Part shown: one piece after another, positions 1-5,573 of the stretch
How the letters are laid out: each line of letters starts with the position of its first letter
Numbering within the stretch: position 1 is the stretch's first letter
From: a virus
DNA: 53,955 nucleotides
Virus record (IMG/VR): IMGVR_UViG_3300036398_000737
Location: 1-53,955 of that record
Reading direction: 5' to 3' (one strand)
The notes under the pieces: model-generated
The model's database searches: none
Told to the model about the DNA's origin: nothing
The model's input: the letters and a program-made list of their open reading frames with translations, nothing else
Made by a program: the position numbers and the translations under genes

Positions 1-101
1 ATCATACCAATCGTTTCATCGGTAATGTTAGAGAATTGATGCTCGGGAAAGTCATCATCCTCATCAAAATCAAACTCGATTGCGGTGACTTGAAACAACA
101 T
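1..101 (-). CDS. Small acidic protein, C-terminus outside window
   Basis: This open frame starts at ATG 99-101 and runs off the left edge after 33 codons. The visible part begins MLFQVTAIEFDFDEDD and is very rich in Asp and Glu. Its start overlaps the stop of the upstream gene (TGATG), so the two are probably translationally coupled. The beta-strand-then-acidic pattern resembles the 50-aa protein at 1936-2088. No family is recognised. Confidence 0.6.
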   Translation of the reverse strand, partial: MLFQVTAIEFDFDEDDDFPEHQFSNITDETIGM

Positions 102-229
102 CAGTAGTCGTAGTTTCCGTTGATGTAGTCATTGACATCGAACTTGTCATCATCCAGATCACGAAGTTCGGGAATGTCAAAGATCTCACCAGGAGCATCT
201 TGAATCTCTTGCCAGAGTTCATCAAACAT
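101..229 (-). CDS. Small acidic hypothetical protein, 42 aa
   Basis: The protein begins MFDELWQEIQDAPGEI and ends in an Asp/Tyr-rich tail (NGNYDY). The ATG at 229 is preferred over an upstream in-frame start because a promoter-like unit lies just before it: inverted repeat 290-313, then a weak -10 (CATACT) at 254-259, 25 nt from this ATG. The gene is coupled to the next one by TGATG. Function unknown. Confidence 0.6.
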   Translation of the reverse strand: MFDELWQEIQDAPGEIFDIPELRDLDDDKFDVNDYINGNYDY

Positions 230-289
230 GGTGTGTCTCTCAGGAACAAACGTAGTATGGCACGGGGGGAGGTGCTTAGCAAGCACCGA

Positions 290-313
290 TGTGGCACTTA
301 GGCGACTGTCACA
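290..313 (-). promoter_or_regulatory. 24-bp inverted repeat (copy 1), putative activator site
   Basis: Half-sites are TGTGGCA and TGTCACA with exactly 10 bp between. A -10-like CATACT follows 36 bp downstream on the minus strand, then the ATG at 229. The repeat overlaps the end of the 298-456 gene. Confidence 0.5.
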
Positions 314-456
314 CTCACCTCTTTAATGTTAAGACCCATTAACTGTTCAGTGACACGATTGCACACAACTTCGGTGGGATTCTTGACTCTGGACTTTTCA
401 TACCAAAATGTCACGCAACCGTCGTTAGTTTCGACCCGAACTTTAACCTCAGTCAT
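298..456 (-). CDS. Hypothetical protein, 52 aa
   Basis: The frame begins MTEVKVRVETNDGCVTFWY and ends in a Val-rich strand. It looks like a small all-beta fold. A TAAATT -10-like box (480-485) lies 24 nt upstream of the ATG, and inverted repeat 516-539 lies 36 bp beyond it. That is the same promoter layout as other left-arm genes. No family recognised. Confidence 0.65.
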   Translation of the reverse strand: MTEVKVRVETNDGCVTFWYEKSRVKNPTEVVCNRVTEQLMGLNIKEVSVTVA

Positions 457-465
457 GGCGAAATC

Positions 466-607
466 TCAGGAACGAATGTAATTTATCAGGGGGATCATCG
501 GATTGCAACCGATCTTGTACCACTTCACGAACTGGACCACAGGGGCTTGACAGTACTCAAAATATTGATTAGAATACCTTTGTTCCCATTGAAGATAAGA
601 ATCTAGA
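466..607 (-). pseudogene. Start-less ORF, possible gene remnant
   Basis: After a TAG stop, an open frame of about 47 codons reads through YLQWEQRYSNQYFEY and ends LINYIRS then TGA. It has no ATG and no good start. Its last 20 codons contain inverted repeat copy 2 and the -10 box of the next gene. The untranslated DNA before the genes at 1393 and 1676 can be read in the same way (KWHKGGCN, then RS and stop). It may be a remnant of a small gene, or a chance open frame in a repeated regulatory unit. Confidence 0.3.
516..539 (-). promoter_or_regulatory. 24-bp inverted repeat (copy 2)
   Basis: TGTACCA and TGGACCA half-sites are separated by 10 bp. A TAAATT box lies 36 bp downstream, followed by the ATG at 456. 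Confidence 0.5.
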
Positions 608-638
608 CTCTATAAGATATACTAAAGAGATGTGAAAC

Positions 639-657
639 AATACCCCGAAGGGGTATT
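639..657 (-). terminator. Hairpin with UUCG-type loop
   Basis: AATACCCC and GGGGTATT form an 8-bp stem; on the minus strand the loop reads TTC followed by G, so the C(UUCG)G tetraloop can form. It lies downstream of the 920-1393 gene and is followed only by a weak T-rich stretch. It could be a terminator or an RNA-stability hairpin. Confidence 0.45.
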
Positions 658-758
658 AGTCTAAGAATATAAAAAGCACATCTAGATGGTGTGGGAAGGG
701 GTGAGTGGGGTGAAGCACATATTCTTGCACATAAGGCGAGCTCACGTGGTGGGTGGGT

Positions 759-920
759 GTCGAGAATGTGTCACGTATTCTTGCACATCTCGATACGTAT
801 GTGTATGTGCGTCGAGATTATAATATCGTGTGTATATGTCGTCGAGATGTGTATATCGTATATGCGATCTCGACGAATTGTGTATGTCTCGTCGAGATCT
901 TGATATCATCTAGTCGAGAT
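759..920. repeat. Repeat cluster 1, CGTCGAGAT type
   Basis: Copies of the core (C)TCGTCGAGAT lie at 759-765 (partial), 787-793 (partial, inverted), 810-818, 839-848, 867-876 (exact inverted copy), 888-898 and 911-920 (TAGTCGAGAT). Spacing is 22-30 bp with TA/TG-rich DNA between. The core contains the palindrome CTCG-T-CGAG. The 457-919 interval holds no convincing intact gene besides these repeats, the hairpin and the promoter of the 298-456 gene. Confidence 0.75.
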
Positions 921-1393
921 TACCAATTCTTGCTGAACACGAAACCATCCACGAAATCATAGTCATAATAGAGACCCTGATCCCAAGTTGCTTGCCAGTC
1001 AATGATCACGAACGAAGGAACGTTCAAACCATAACAATCAGTGGTGATTTCCTCTGCAAATGCTGCCTCAGAATCATAACGACCCTGATAGGCATCTTCA
1101 AAATTACCCAGATCATTTTCATCATAGAGTTCCAGGAATGCATCGATTGCATCCGAACCATAACGGTTACACAGTTCGGCATACAGATCCTGATTCTCCT
1201 CAGAGATTTCATTCTCCAAAGTATCATTGTTCAGGATACCTTTGACAGTCAGCAACTCAGTGTAGAATTGAGTATACTTCAGTTTGCCTTCCAGTTCATA
1301 CCCACAGGCACGAACGATTTCAGACATCTTAGCAGGCGGGTTTTGTGCCTGCATTTCGTTAACCTTGATCAGCAGTGCGTTGCCAGTCAGCAT
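920..1393 (-). CDS. cyAbrB N-domain fused to ArdA-like antirestriction domain, 157 aa
   Basis: Residues 1-50 (LTGNALLIKVNEM, IVRACGYE, FYTELLTVKG) match the N-terminal pattern of cyanobacterial cyAbrB regulators. Residues about 70-157 resemble the C-terminal part of ArdA: acidic, with FEDAYQGRYDSE, a VIIDWQATW segment and a final DGFVFSKNW. ArdA proteins mimic B-form DNA and inhibit type I restriction enzymes. The predicted charge is strongly negative, which suits that role. Promoter: TACATT -10 at 1418-1423 and inverted repeat 1454-1477. The fusion is inferred from pattern resemblance; either half could be a diverged relative. Confidence 0.6.
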   Translation of the reverse strand: MLTGNALLIKVNEMQAQNPPAKMSEIVRACGYELEGKLKYTQFYTELLTVKGILNNDTLENEISEENQDLYAELCNRYGSDAIDAFLELYDENDLGNFEDAYQGRYDSEAAFAEEITTDCYGLNVPSFVIIDWQATWDQGLYYDYDFVDGFVFSKNW

Positions 1394-1453
1394 GGTCGGT
1401 GTCTCAGGAACGAATGTAATGTATCAGGGGATGGGGGGCATTGCAACCCCCCT

Positions 1454-1477
1454 TGTGCCACTTGTTAAACCGTCACA
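1454..1477 (-). promoter_or_regulatory. 24-bp inverted repeat (copy 3)
   Basis: TGTGCCA and CGTCACA half-sites are separated by 10 bp. A TACATT -10-like box lies 36 bp downstream and the ATG at 1393 a further 25 nt on. A G/C hairpin (GGGGGG...CCCCCC) sits between repeat and -10 and may end the upstream gene. Confidence 0.55.
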
Positions 1478-1676
1478 CCTCCACCATCTCACGCAATTGG
1501 TTTCTGATATCAAAAAGTTCCATATGATCCATATCTGCGCTATCCATATCAACTGGCGCAAATTCACCAAGATTTACACTACCATCAGCATAAATCGGAG
1601 CATAATACAATTCATCACCATCTTCCTGAGAAAGAGTAAAAACGCAACCGTAGTTTGTGGCAGTGAGAAGAACCAT
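1473..1676 (-). CDS. Hypothetical acidic protein, 67 aa
   Basis: The protein begins MVLLTATNYGCVFTLSQ. The middle is acidic and beta-like, and the end is a helix (LFDIRNQLREMVEV). The ATG at 1676 is chosen because a TATGTT -10-like box (1702-1707) and inverted repeat 1738-1761 lie at the standard distances upstream. Its stop lies inside inverted repeat copy 3. Function unknown. Confidence 0.65.
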   Translation of the reverse strand: MVLLTATNYGCVFTLSQEDGDELYYAPIYADGSVNLGEFAPVDMDSADMDHMELFDIRNQLREMVEV

Positions 1677-1737
1677 TGAGCAATCCCTCAGGAACGAAAC
1701 CAACATAACCCGCTCGGCGGCAGATTACAACCCCCCT

Positions 1738-1761
1738 TGTGCCACTAGGAGAACTGGCACA
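1738..1761 (-). promoter_or_regulatory. 24-bp inverted repeat (copy 4, perfect arms)
   Basis: TGTGCCA-N10-TGGCACA, a perfect 7-bp inverted repeat, 36 bp upstream of TATGTT and ahead of the gene starting at 1676. Confidence 0.6.
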
Positions 1762-1872
1762 ATTCCCCTTGATTTGGGATTAATGCTCTGCTATCTTATA
1801 AGAAATCTAATGAGGGGAAGGGTATCCCTGCTGACGACAATACATCGCCACTCCCCCTGCCATAAAATATTC

Positions 1873-1902
1873 ATTCTCAATAAGAAACCCCTTATTGAGA
1901 AT
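1873..1902. repeat. Perfect 12-bp inverted repeat, AT-rich
   Basis: ATTCTCAATAAG and CTTATTGAGAAT flank a 6-nt loop. An 11-bp version of the same arms recurs at 2579-2607. The 1677-1935 interval holds this, inverted repeat copies 4 and 5 and no gene that I can see. It could act as a terminator after the 1936-2088 gene. Confidence 0.6.
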
Positions 1903-1911
1903 AGGGGATCT

Positions 1912-1935
1912 TGTGCCAATTCAAGAACTGTCACA
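1912..1935 (-). promoter_or_regulatory. 24-bp inverted repeat (copy 5)
   Basis: TGTGCCA-N10-TGTCACA, directly after the stop of the 1936-2088 gene. No clear -10 box or gene follows at the usual distance; the AT-rich inverted repeat 1873-1902 lies there instead. It may be a relic promoter. Confidence 0.45.
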
Positions 1936-2088
1936 TTAATCGAATGGATCGAACTCTTTCACCCTACAATGGAGATCTTCATTCGGTTCGAGTTGTAATA
2001 GTTCTCGCCAATTAATATGATCTAGATCTAGATCATCATAACACATAATGTCTAGTGTAACCTGTACAATGCGCTTTTGTGCTAGCAT
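1936..2088 (-). CDS. Small acidic protein, 50 aa
   Basis: The protein begins MLAQKRIVQVTLDIMCYDD, continues with DLDLDHINW and ends KEFDPFD. A beta strand is followed by an acidic segment, as in the partial gene at 1-101. TATAAT (2114-2119) lies 26 nt upstream of the ATG with TTGCAT 17 bp before it. The DNA repeat CTAGATCTAGATCAT encodes the DLDLDH stretch. No family recognised. Confidence 0.6.
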   Translation of the reverse strand: MLAQKRIVQVTLDIMCYDDLDLDHINWRELLQLEPNEDLHCRVKEFDPFD

Positions 2089-2113
2089 AGGTGTCTAGAT
2101 GCGATGTGTCTAG

Positions 2114-2142
2114 ATTATATCATGCATAATGACGATATGCAA
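2114..2142 (-). promoter_or_regulatory. Sigma-70-like promoter for 1936-2088
   Basis: TTGCAT-N17-TATAAT on the minus strand; -10 at 2114-2119. It overlaps the last codons of the 2120-2272 ORF. Confidence 0.5.
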
Positions 2143-2272
2143 GTGATTCGTAATCTTGCCCATCTCGCGCATAATCCTCGTCGAGATCCTGTGTATCTCG
2201 TGCATAATACTCGTCGAGATCCGCGTAATCGTTGCCTGTGTATGTGTAGTCGAGATCGTAGTCGTCGTACAT
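2120..2272 (-). CDS. Asp/Tyr-rich repeat protein, 50 aa
   Basis: ATG at 2272 opens a 50-codon frame starting MYDDYDLDYTYTG. Asp, Tyr and Glu dominate, and an LDExYA-type motif recurs (DLDEYYAR, DLDEDYAR) wherever the DNA repeat CTCGTCGAGAT is read on the minus strand. An extended -10 (TGC TACAAT, 2303-2308) lies upstream. The coding reading explains only the left part of repeat cluster 2, so the ORF could be a by-product of the DNA repeats. Confidence 0.4.
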   Translation of the reverse strand: MYDDYDLDYTYTGNDYADLDEYYARDTQDLDEDYARDGQDYESLAYRHYA

Positions 2273-2424
2273 AAGCTCGTCGAGATTTGTGAACGCTTTC
2301 GTATTGTAGCATAAAACTCGTCGAGATGCAATCTAGTCTAGATATAGGTCTCGTCGAGATTCATACCAATATATATGATGTCTCGTCGAATTTATGTGCA
2401 TCTCGTAACATAACTCGTCGAGAT
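2177..2424. repeat. Repeat cluster 2, CTCGTCGAGAT iterons
   Basis: Exact CTCGTCGAGAT copies lie at 2177, 2210, 2276, 2317, 2350 and 2414, with variants at 2247 (TAGTCGAGAT) and 2382 (CTCGTCGAA). The typical period is 29-41 bp, often 32-33. Secondary ATCTCG(T/C)GCATAAT elements precede several copies. All cores are in one orientation. The 2273-2742 interval also holds the promoters and inverted repeats listed here; I see no other gene in it. Confidence 0.8.
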
Positions 2425-2451
2425 TCTATCACGAACTTATAAGATTGTCAA
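2423..2451 (-). promoter_or_regulatory. Consensus sigma-70 promoter reading through repeat cluster 2
   Basis: TTGACA (2446-2451), 17-bp spacer, TAGAAT (2423-2428) on the minus strand. Its transcript would begin near 2416 and run through the repeats into the small genes at 2120-2272 and 1936-2088, or make a noncoding RNA. Confidence 0.6.
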
Positions 2452-2502
2452 GGCATTATAAGTCTTGTGTGGGGTCTCGGGAAATTTTCGCGGGCGGCGG
2501 AC

Positions 2503-2531
2503 TTGACAAACTGCGCTCCTTATGCTAACGT
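2503..2531 (+). promoter_or_regulatory. Possible promoter towards the GIY-YIG gene
   Basis: TTGACA (2503-2508), 17 bp, TAACGT preceded by TG (extended -10). A CTTATGC...GCATAAG inverted repeat (2519-2547) covers the -10 region and could be an operator. The -10 is weak. Confidence 0.35.
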
Positions 2532-2578
2532 GCTAAGCTTGCATAAGATCTGGGTATTCTCAACATAATACCTAATTG

Positions 2579-2607
2579 ATTCTCAATAAACAATAATTAT
2601 TGAGAAT
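2579..2607. repeat. AT-rich inverted repeat, second copy
   Basis: ATTCTCAATAA and TTATTGAGAAT, 11-bp arms and a 7-nt loop. The arms are the same as at 1873-1902. A smaller GGTATT...AATACC repeat lies just left of it. Confidence 0.55.
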
Positions 2608-2742
2608 ATTATAAAACACACACAATAATTTAATATAACATTAACTACACCATACAATAATTTTAACTTTTTTAAATTCACCATTATGTATTATATTTTA
2701 ATCGTTATGTACAATATATAAAGAATGTAGCATATCATATCA

Positions 2743-3552
2743 ATGGCACAGGGAATCATCTACCTAATTATCAACAAGCAAAACGGGCACAAGTATGTTG
2801 GTCAGACCACCCAAGGAATGAATAAAAGGTGGCAACAACACATACAAGAAGCAATAAGAATGAGTGATAAACCCCTACATCGTGCCATGCGTAAATATGG
2901 CAATCACAACTTCATGATTAAAGAAATAGATGAATGTGATGAGAGTTTATTAAATGAAAGAGAAGAATATTGGATCAAACAACATAATACATTTAAAGAA
3001 GGATATAATGCTACAAGTGGTGGTGAACGTCCAATATTCAGTGAAGAAACAAAACAAAAAATAACAGAAAAAGCAAAGCAAAAGATACTTACATCAGAAC
3101 ATATTGAAAACATATCTATTGCATTAACTACAAAAGCAAAGATAGAACCTTGGGGTGCTCTTACAGAAGAGAACAGAGGTAATGGAAAACATTGTGGTCT
3201 TCCAATACGTGGAAAGAATTTAGAAACTGGAATCTGTACTGACTATGAGAATGCTCGTATGGCAGCATTATCTCTTACTGGTGATCCGAATAAAAATAGT
3301 AATATTCTACTTGCTGCCAGAAAAGATGGTACTGCCTATGGACACAAGTGGCAGATCTTAGAAGACAAATCTAAAAAGAAATCGGTATTTGCTGTAAATA
3401 AAAAAACAGGTGAAATAAGTGCCCGTTATGAATCTATTGCAGATGCTGTGAGAGTATTAGGTGGCTCTGGTAAAGGTACCGGATTGATTAAAAGTTTACG
3501 CAATCCTGGGCATTATAGTTGGAAAGGATATTACTGGTTTTATAACAAATGA
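2743..3552 (+). CDS. GIY-YIG endonuclease, 269 aa
   Basis: Residues 1-90 form a GIY-YIG nuclease domain: GIIYLI at 4-9, KYVGQT at 17-22, Arg29 in MNKRW and Glu in the NEREEYW helix are the expected active-site positions. A NUMOD3-like segment follows (SEETKQKITEKAKQK, about 100-115), and a NUMOD1/IENR1-like DNA-binding region ends the protein (about 213-269). This is the layout of phage homing endonucleases. It is the only plus-strand gene in the left half, is AT-rich with A-rich codon choice, and is flanked by AT-rich DNA, which suggests recent acquisition. No intron is visible, so it is probably free-standing. Confidence 0.88.
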   Translation: MAQGIIYLIINKQNGHKYVGQTTQGMNKRWQQHIQEAIRMSDKPLHRAMRKYGNHNFMIKEIDECDESLLNEREEYWIKQHNTFKEGYNATSGGERPIFSEETKQKITEKAKQKILTSEHIENISIALTTKAKIEPWGALTEENRGNGKHCGLPIRGKNLETGICTDYENARMAALSLTGDPNKNSNILLAARKDGTAYGHKWQILEDKSKKKSVFAVNKKTGEISARYESIADAVRVLGGSGKGTGLIKSLRNPGHYSWKGYYWFYNK

Positions 3553-3594
3553 ATGTAACAACAGCGGAGATTCCAATGTAGGTTTTGCGGTTAA

Positions 3595-3798
3595 TCAGGT
3601 ATTATAAACTTCTGCTTTTTTTCTGTCTTCCTTTTCTGCGGTCTGATTTAAGTGCATCGTCGTATGAAGACCTTGTTGATACTGACGCCTTCTGCGAAGA
3701 CGCTCTGAGGCAATGTTTGCTCTGGTCTTTGCGAGCGCAACTTCCGTTCGATTTACTGGACCATGAATCTGTTCCATTAATTGTGCAAACGTCTTCAT
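3595..3798 (-). CDS. Hypothetical basic protein, 67 aa
   Basis: From ATG 3798 the protein begins MKTFAQLMEQIHGPVNRT and is rich in Arg, Lys and Gln, with a helical core (RANIASERLRRRRQYQQG). A TTG start at 3840 would add 14 residues. It is the last gene of its operon and faces the GIY-YIG gene tail to tail. Function unknown. Confidence 0.55.
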   Translation of the reverse strand: MKTFAQLMEQIHGPVNRTEVALAKTRANIASERLRRRRQYQQGLHTTMHLNQTAEKEDRKKAEVYNT

Positions 3799-3823
3799 TG
3801 TTTCTTGGAAATCTTTTTTGTAT

Positions 3824-3976
3824 TTAGAAGATTGGTACAATCTCAGAATTTACATAACCTTGTTCCTTAATATGTTGCTCCCAGAGTGAGGCATCTTCAA
3901 TATTATAAAAGATTGCTTCTTGTTTCGCTTTCTTCTGGTCCTTCTTCAATTTGTAGTATACAACCTGGTATTTCAT
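3824..3976 (-). CDS. Conserved-type cyanophage protein, 50 aa
   Basis: The protein begins MKYQVVYYKLKKDQKK, continues with AIFYNIEDASLWEQHI and ends VNSEIVPIF. The aromatic, evenly spread composition and clean stop indicate real coding. It overlaps the end of the 3903-4148 gene by 74 nt in another frame. The pattern of a strand, an acidic Trp helix and an EIxPxF end is one I associate with small cyanophage proteins of unknown function. Confidence 0.6.
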   Translation of the reverse strand: MKYQVVYYKLKKDQKKAKQEAIFYNIEDASLWEQHIKEQGYVNSEIVPIF

Positions 3977-4148
3977 TTTTGTTCCAATGTCGAATTACGC
4001 CTGCAATAATGAATAGATTAGTAATGAGATAAGTACTGAATATAACAGTACGTATAATAGCAATGTGGTCTGATTCTTTGTCACATTTACTTGCCTTCTC
4101 TCCTAATGCTTTTGCCCACCATCTCCATACTGTTCTCTTCTGTTTCAT
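3903..4148 (-). CDS. Small membrane protein, 81 aa
   Basis: A charged N-terminus (MKQKRTVWRWWAKALGEKA) is followed by one hydrophobic helix (about 34-52, TVIFSTYLITNLFIIAGVI) and a short polar tail. It is likely a one-pass inner-membrane protein. Its last 25 codons overlap the next gene. ATG overlaps the stop of the upstream gene (ATGA). Confidence 0.65.
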   Translation of the reverse strand: MKQKRTVWRWWAKALGEKASKCDKESDHIAIIRTVIFSTYLITNLFIIAGVIRHWNKNEIPGCILQIEEGPEESETRSNLL

Positions 4149-4393
4149 ATGATTGTAGTTGAATACTGATCAACACGATGTCCGACATAAGTTAATTCAT
4201 TCCACTGTTCCTTGTAACAAAGTACCAATAACCTTTCATTCTTATGAATAGAACACGCCTGGACATTGAATTGATCTTTTGGGCGGACGTTGGTTTCGAT
4301 GGTGATATATTCTTTATCAACAAAATACACCCATCCTTCGACACCTTTCTTCCATTGAACATAATCATTCAGGCGTGGACTATACTTAGACAT
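4145..4393 (-). CDS. Hypothetical protein, 82 aa
   Basis: From ATG 4393: MSKYSPRLNDYVQWKKGVEG. It is rich in beta strands and aromatics and looks like a small SH3-like or OB-like barrel, but no family is recognised. It overlaps the upstream gene by 8 nt and the downstream gene by ATGA. Confidence 0.7.
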   Translation of the reverse strand: MSKYSPRLNDYVQWKKGVEGWVYFVDKEYITIETNVRPKDQFNVQACSIHKNERLLVLCYKEQWNELTYVGHRVDQYSTTII

Positions 4394-4664
4394 AAGCAAG
4401 TTCGAGAGGTGAGAGTTTAGGTATCATAGCAGAGTATGGAGTTGTTTGTTCAATGTTTACTTGATCACCGACTGTTTTGGCGTTGATAGGAGAGTGGAAG
4501 CACTTGGTTTTGAGATTGTAGAATCCCCAGATGCTACGAGTAATCCCACCGCCATTGTAAACAAACCTGTAATGATTATGAATCCAGATTGCAATAACAT
4601 TACGTTTAAATGGAACTTGTTCATAAGAATAACCTGCTGGTGGTTTATGAGGAAACTCAATCAT
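4386..4664 (-). CDS. Hypothetical protein, 92 aa
   Basis: The protein begins MIEFPHKPPAGYSYEQVPF. A middle segment, IWIHNHYRFVYNGG, suggests beta structure. Start and upstream stop overlap (ATGA at 4661-4664). Function unknown. Confidence 0.7.
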   Translation of the reverse strand: MIEFPHKPPAGYSYEQVPFKRNVIAIWIHNHYRFVYNGGGITRSIWGFYNLKTKCFHSPINAKTVGDQVNIEQTTPYSAMIPKLSPLELAYV

Positions 4665-4831
4665 TTTTGTGGATTGGGTACGGCACGTAATGTATTAGGA
4701 TTATAACCATCGGCAATCAGTTGATTTAAAACTTCCTGAGTGCGTTCTTTTGTCATATTAACATACTTTTCTTCAACCAGTTCCCAACCAGTTGTACAAA
4801 GTTCTTCAATGCGATAGAGTCTTTCTTCCAT
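4661..4831 (-). CDS. Hypothetical helical protein, 56 aa
   Basis: The protein begins MEERLYRIEELCTTGWELV. The GWELV-then-helix pattern (TKERTQEVLNQLIADGYNP) resembles small phage proteins with a DUF4177-like strand-helix layout, but the match is only suggestive. It is coupled to the next gene by ATGA. Confidence 0.65.
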   Translation of the reverse strand: MEERLYRIEELCTTGWELVEEKYVNMTKERTQEVLNQLIADGYNPNTLRAVPNPQK

Positions 4832-4836
4832 AATTA

Positions 4837-5067
4837 TCAGGTGGTAAATGCATCAATAATACCAGATTCATAATCATCCACAAGTTTGAACTTCTGTGCC
4901 TTGACGACATTGGGCATGATTAGATTCTGATAACTGTCATCAAAACCATCTTCATCGGCAAGGAGTTGGAATGCTTCCGTATCATTCTCAGCGATTAGTG
5001 ATACAACACCACCATATTCAGAAGAAGGAAACGGAACCCAGTAGTCAACAATGTAAAGTGATTTCAT
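4837..5067 (-). CDS. Hypothetical acidic protein, 76 aa
   Basis: The protein begins MKSLYIVDYWVPFPSSEYG and has a strand-helix-strand pattern (VVSLIAENDTEAFQLLADED). Such short alpha/beta proteins are common in T4-like cyanophage early regions. No known family. Confidence 0.7.
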   Translation of the reverse strand: MKSLYIVDYWVPFPSSEYGGVVSLIAENDTEAFQLLADEDGFDDSYQNLIMPNVVKAQKFKLVDDYESGIIDAFTT

Positions 5068-5080
5068 TAGTATTTCTAAA

Positions 5081-5251
5081 TTACTCCTTAATTTTAGAGG
5101 AATGAGTGAGATTTGTCAATTGCCTTTCCAGTTCAACTTTGATTGGAATGAGATGTGAAGCAAAGAACCTTTCATATTCATTTCCTGTGATGAGATTTGA
5201 AATGTTCTCAATCTGCATAAGTGCAAAAATGAATTTGGTTTGATCGTTCAT
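5081..5251 (-). CDS. Hypothetical helical protein, 56 aa
   Basis: The protein begins MNDQTKFIFALMQIENISN, is mostly helical and ends SSKIKE. The start overlaps the upstream stop by ATGA. Function unknown. Confidence 0.65.
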   Translation of the reverse strand: MNDQTKFIFALMQIENISNLITGNEYERFFASHLIPIKVELERQLTNLTHSSKIKE

Positions 5252-5430
5252 ACAAACTCCTGAATGTAATAATCAACAGTCACTTCCAGTTCTGCTGCTT
5301 TCTGCTCATAAAAATGATCAGTGTATTGTTTAGCAATCAACCAGGCATCATGATTAAATTGCTCAACCTCAGAATGCTTCATAAAATCATCAAATGCATT
5401 CATAAATTGTTGAATGTCTTCGTCGTTCAT
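5248..5430 (-). CDS. Hypothetical acidic helical protein, 60 aa
   Basis: ATG 5430 is preferred to the in-frame ATG 5445 because it makes an ATGA overlap with the upstream gene. The protein (MNDEDIQQFMNAFDDFM...) is predicted to be all-helical and acidic. Confidence 0.65.
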   Translation of the reverse strand: MNDEDIQQFMNAFDDFMKHSEVEQFNHDAWLIAKQYTDHFYEQKAAELEVTVDYYIQEFV

Positions 5431-5573
5431 TTGGAAAGATGGCAATGAGGATGAGAGGGAAGTTCGGCACAGACCTTATCATATGCCTTGAACAGTTCTT
5501 GATCACGTTTGATGATCATTCCGTTCCACATGAGAATGGCAATGATACCAAGAAACCAATAAGAAGTTTTCAT
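5427..5573 (-). CDS. Small membrane protein, 48 aa
   Basis: One N-terminal hydrophobic helix (SYWFLGIIAILMWNGMII, residues 4-21) is followed by a charged tail with two Cys and several His. It is probably an inner-membrane peptide. It is coupled to both neighbours by short overlaps. Confidence 0.6.
   Translation of the reverse strand: MKTSYWFLGIIAILMWNGMIIKRDQELFKAYDKVCAELPSHPHCHLSK

Noticed and set aside
690-962. Plus-strand frames of 69-70 aa across repeat cluster 1
   Set aside because: Low-complexity translation of TG/TA repeats with no ribosome site; ends inside the AbrB-ArdA gene.
992-1468. 158-aa open frame on the plus strand
   Set aside because: Antisense to the AbrB-ArdA gene and continues through its promoter; Cys/Ile-rich shadow composition.
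1657-1998. 113-aa plus-strand frame
   Set aside because: It crosses two 24-bp repeats, the 12-bp inverted repeat and the end of a minus-strand gene; no coding signature.
2177-2424. CRISPR array
   Set aside because: The repeated core is only 11 bp, the period is uneven (29-41 bp), the intervening DNA is itself repetitive, and there are no cas genes.
2743-3552. GIY-YIG gene as part of an intron
   Set aside because: The flanking genes are separate and intact, and no split gene or group I intron core is visible around it.
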